A stretch of 6,511 nucleotides of DNA from Cytophagaceae bacterium. Its GTDB lineage: Bacteria > Bacteroidota > Bacteroidia > Cytophagales > Spirosomataceae. How positions within the stretch are numbered: the stretch's first letter is position 1; each line of letters begins with the position of its first letter. The translations under genes and the position numbers were made by a program. The stretch is taken from assembly GCA_947459055.1 (NCBI GenBank), contig CANHCG010000104.1:1-6511 (forward strand), read 5' to 3'. Below are positions 5,855 through 6,511 of this stretch, in pieces. A model generated the notes under the pieces. That model was not told the origin of the DNA. It saw only the letters and a program-made list of their open reading frames with translations, and did no database searches.

Positions 5855-6511
5855 TCAGCAAATTAATATTTTACCTGTTCTTCCCTCCTTTTCATAGGCC
5901 TCAATGGCCTCTTTGAACTGTTCTAAGGGATATTTGGCCTGAATGTCGACCGTTACTTCCTGACTCAACAAATACCCAAATACCGCCTTCATCGCTTTTT
6001 GAATCCCATCGGAACCTAATTTTTCCCACCAGGAACTCAACCACCATCCTTCAATTTTCAAATTCTTGAAGATCATCACCCCCGAATGCAACGGAATGGG
6101 TTGTAAACTCAATAGACCAAACACATACATCGTACCGCCATTTGTCAAACAATTCATCGCCTTAGCTCCCTGATCACCACCCACGGCATCAAATACCGCT
6201 TTCACCCCTTCCGGCGCCCAAGATTTAAGTACCTTGCCCAGATTTTCCTCCTGGACATTAACCACCACATCTGCCCCTAAACTTTTAAGGACTGCTTTTT
6301 GCTCTTCCCTCCGTACCGTGCAGGCAACATGAATACCTTTTTTAGCCGCCATCTGTACCACTAATTTCCCCCAAGCGGAAGCTCCTGCGGTAATCAATAA
6401 ATGATCTCCTGCTTGCAGGCCGCTAGTTTCTAGCATTCCGTAGGCGGTAAATGGATTCACAAAGGCTTGGCAAGCAATTTCGTCCGACATCCCCGCTGGC
6501 ACCGGAATCAC
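5855..6511 (-). CDS. Medium-chain dehydrogenase/reductase (MDR), 2-enoyl thioester reductase-like, 5' end beyond the window
   Basis: The frame is open from the right edge to the TGA at 5857-5855. The 218 visible codons are the C-terminal two thirds of a usual 320-340-residue MDR enzyme, and the GTG at the edge is internal. The segment starts in the IPVPAGMSDEIACQ linker, followed by VNPFTAYGMLE, typical of enoyl thioester reductases and quinone oxidoreductases. The Rossmann fold has TAGASAWGKLVVQMA at visible residues 41-55 in place of the commoner GGVG glycine motif, then TVRREEQ at 65-71, whose arginines suggest NADPH preference, and SLGADVVVN. FDAVGGDQG and the final YPLEQFKEAIEAYEKEGRTGKILI helix-strand complete the family pattern. 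Zinc-binding residues, if any, would lie in the missing N-terminal part. It is probably a cytoplasmic NADPH-dependent reductase of enoyl thioesters or quinone-like substrates; the exact substrate is unknown. The downstream esterase gene follows after 5 bp. Confidence 0.92.
   Translation of the reverse strand: MIPVPAGMSDEIACQAFVNPFTAYGMLETSGLQAGDHLLITAGASAWGKLVVQMAAKKGIHVACTVRREEQKAVLKSLGADVVVNVQEENLGKVLKSWAPEGVKAVFDAVGGDQGAKAMNCLTNGGTMYVFGLLSLQPIPLHSGVMIFKNLKIEGWWLSSWWEKLGSDGIQKAMKAVFGYLLSQEVTVDIQAKYPLEQFKEAIEAYEKEGRTGKILIC

Overview
The window reads as a moderately AT-rich Bacteroidota chromosome segment, possibly Cytophagales; the order is a guess. The evidence is a C-terminal type IX secretion (T9SS) sorting domain with a YPNPF motif, SVGGTA-type Ig-like repeats, signal peptides ending in AQ, A-rich leaders without clear Shine-Dalgarno sequences, and a Bacteroidota-style lone XRE regulator. 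All five recognisable genes lie on the minus strand, so transcription runs from right to left. Both edge genes are cut by the window.

In transcription order, 6511-5855 holds the C-terminal two thirds of a medium-chain dehydrogenase/reductase (MDR) resembling 2-enoyl thioester reductases. Five bases later, 5849-4701 encodes a secreted alpha/beta hydrolase of the acetylxylan-esterase-like type. The two are almost certainly cotranscribed. A 186-bp gap follows, then a 77-residue XRE-family DNA-binding protein at 4514-4281.

A 574-bp AT-rich stretch without a gene (3707-4280) separates the regulator from the next unit. It carries several short repeats: three copies of TAAACCTT arranged as overlapping palindromes, a recurring TCAAAAAATG motif, and a perfect 12-bp-arm hairpin just upstream of the next gene. 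This is the most regulatory-looking part of the window.

At 3706-1022 lies a large secreted protein of 894 residues. It has a signal peptide, five Ig-like modules (the middle three clearly tandem repeats), an uncharacterised module starting near QGFYGNAGG, and a T9SS sorting domain. Only 25 bp downstream, 996 to the left edge encodes a subtilisin-like (S8) lipoprotein protease with an I9-type prodomain. Its catalytic Asp and His are visible, and its catalytic Ser lies outside the window. These two genes look like a cell-surface adhesin or matrix protein and protease pair.

I see no RNA gene, CRISPR array, transposase or phage gene, and no clearly new defence or mobile system. The main open questions are the repeat cluster at 3759-4211, the uncharacterised module of the large protein, and the physical link between that protein and the protease.
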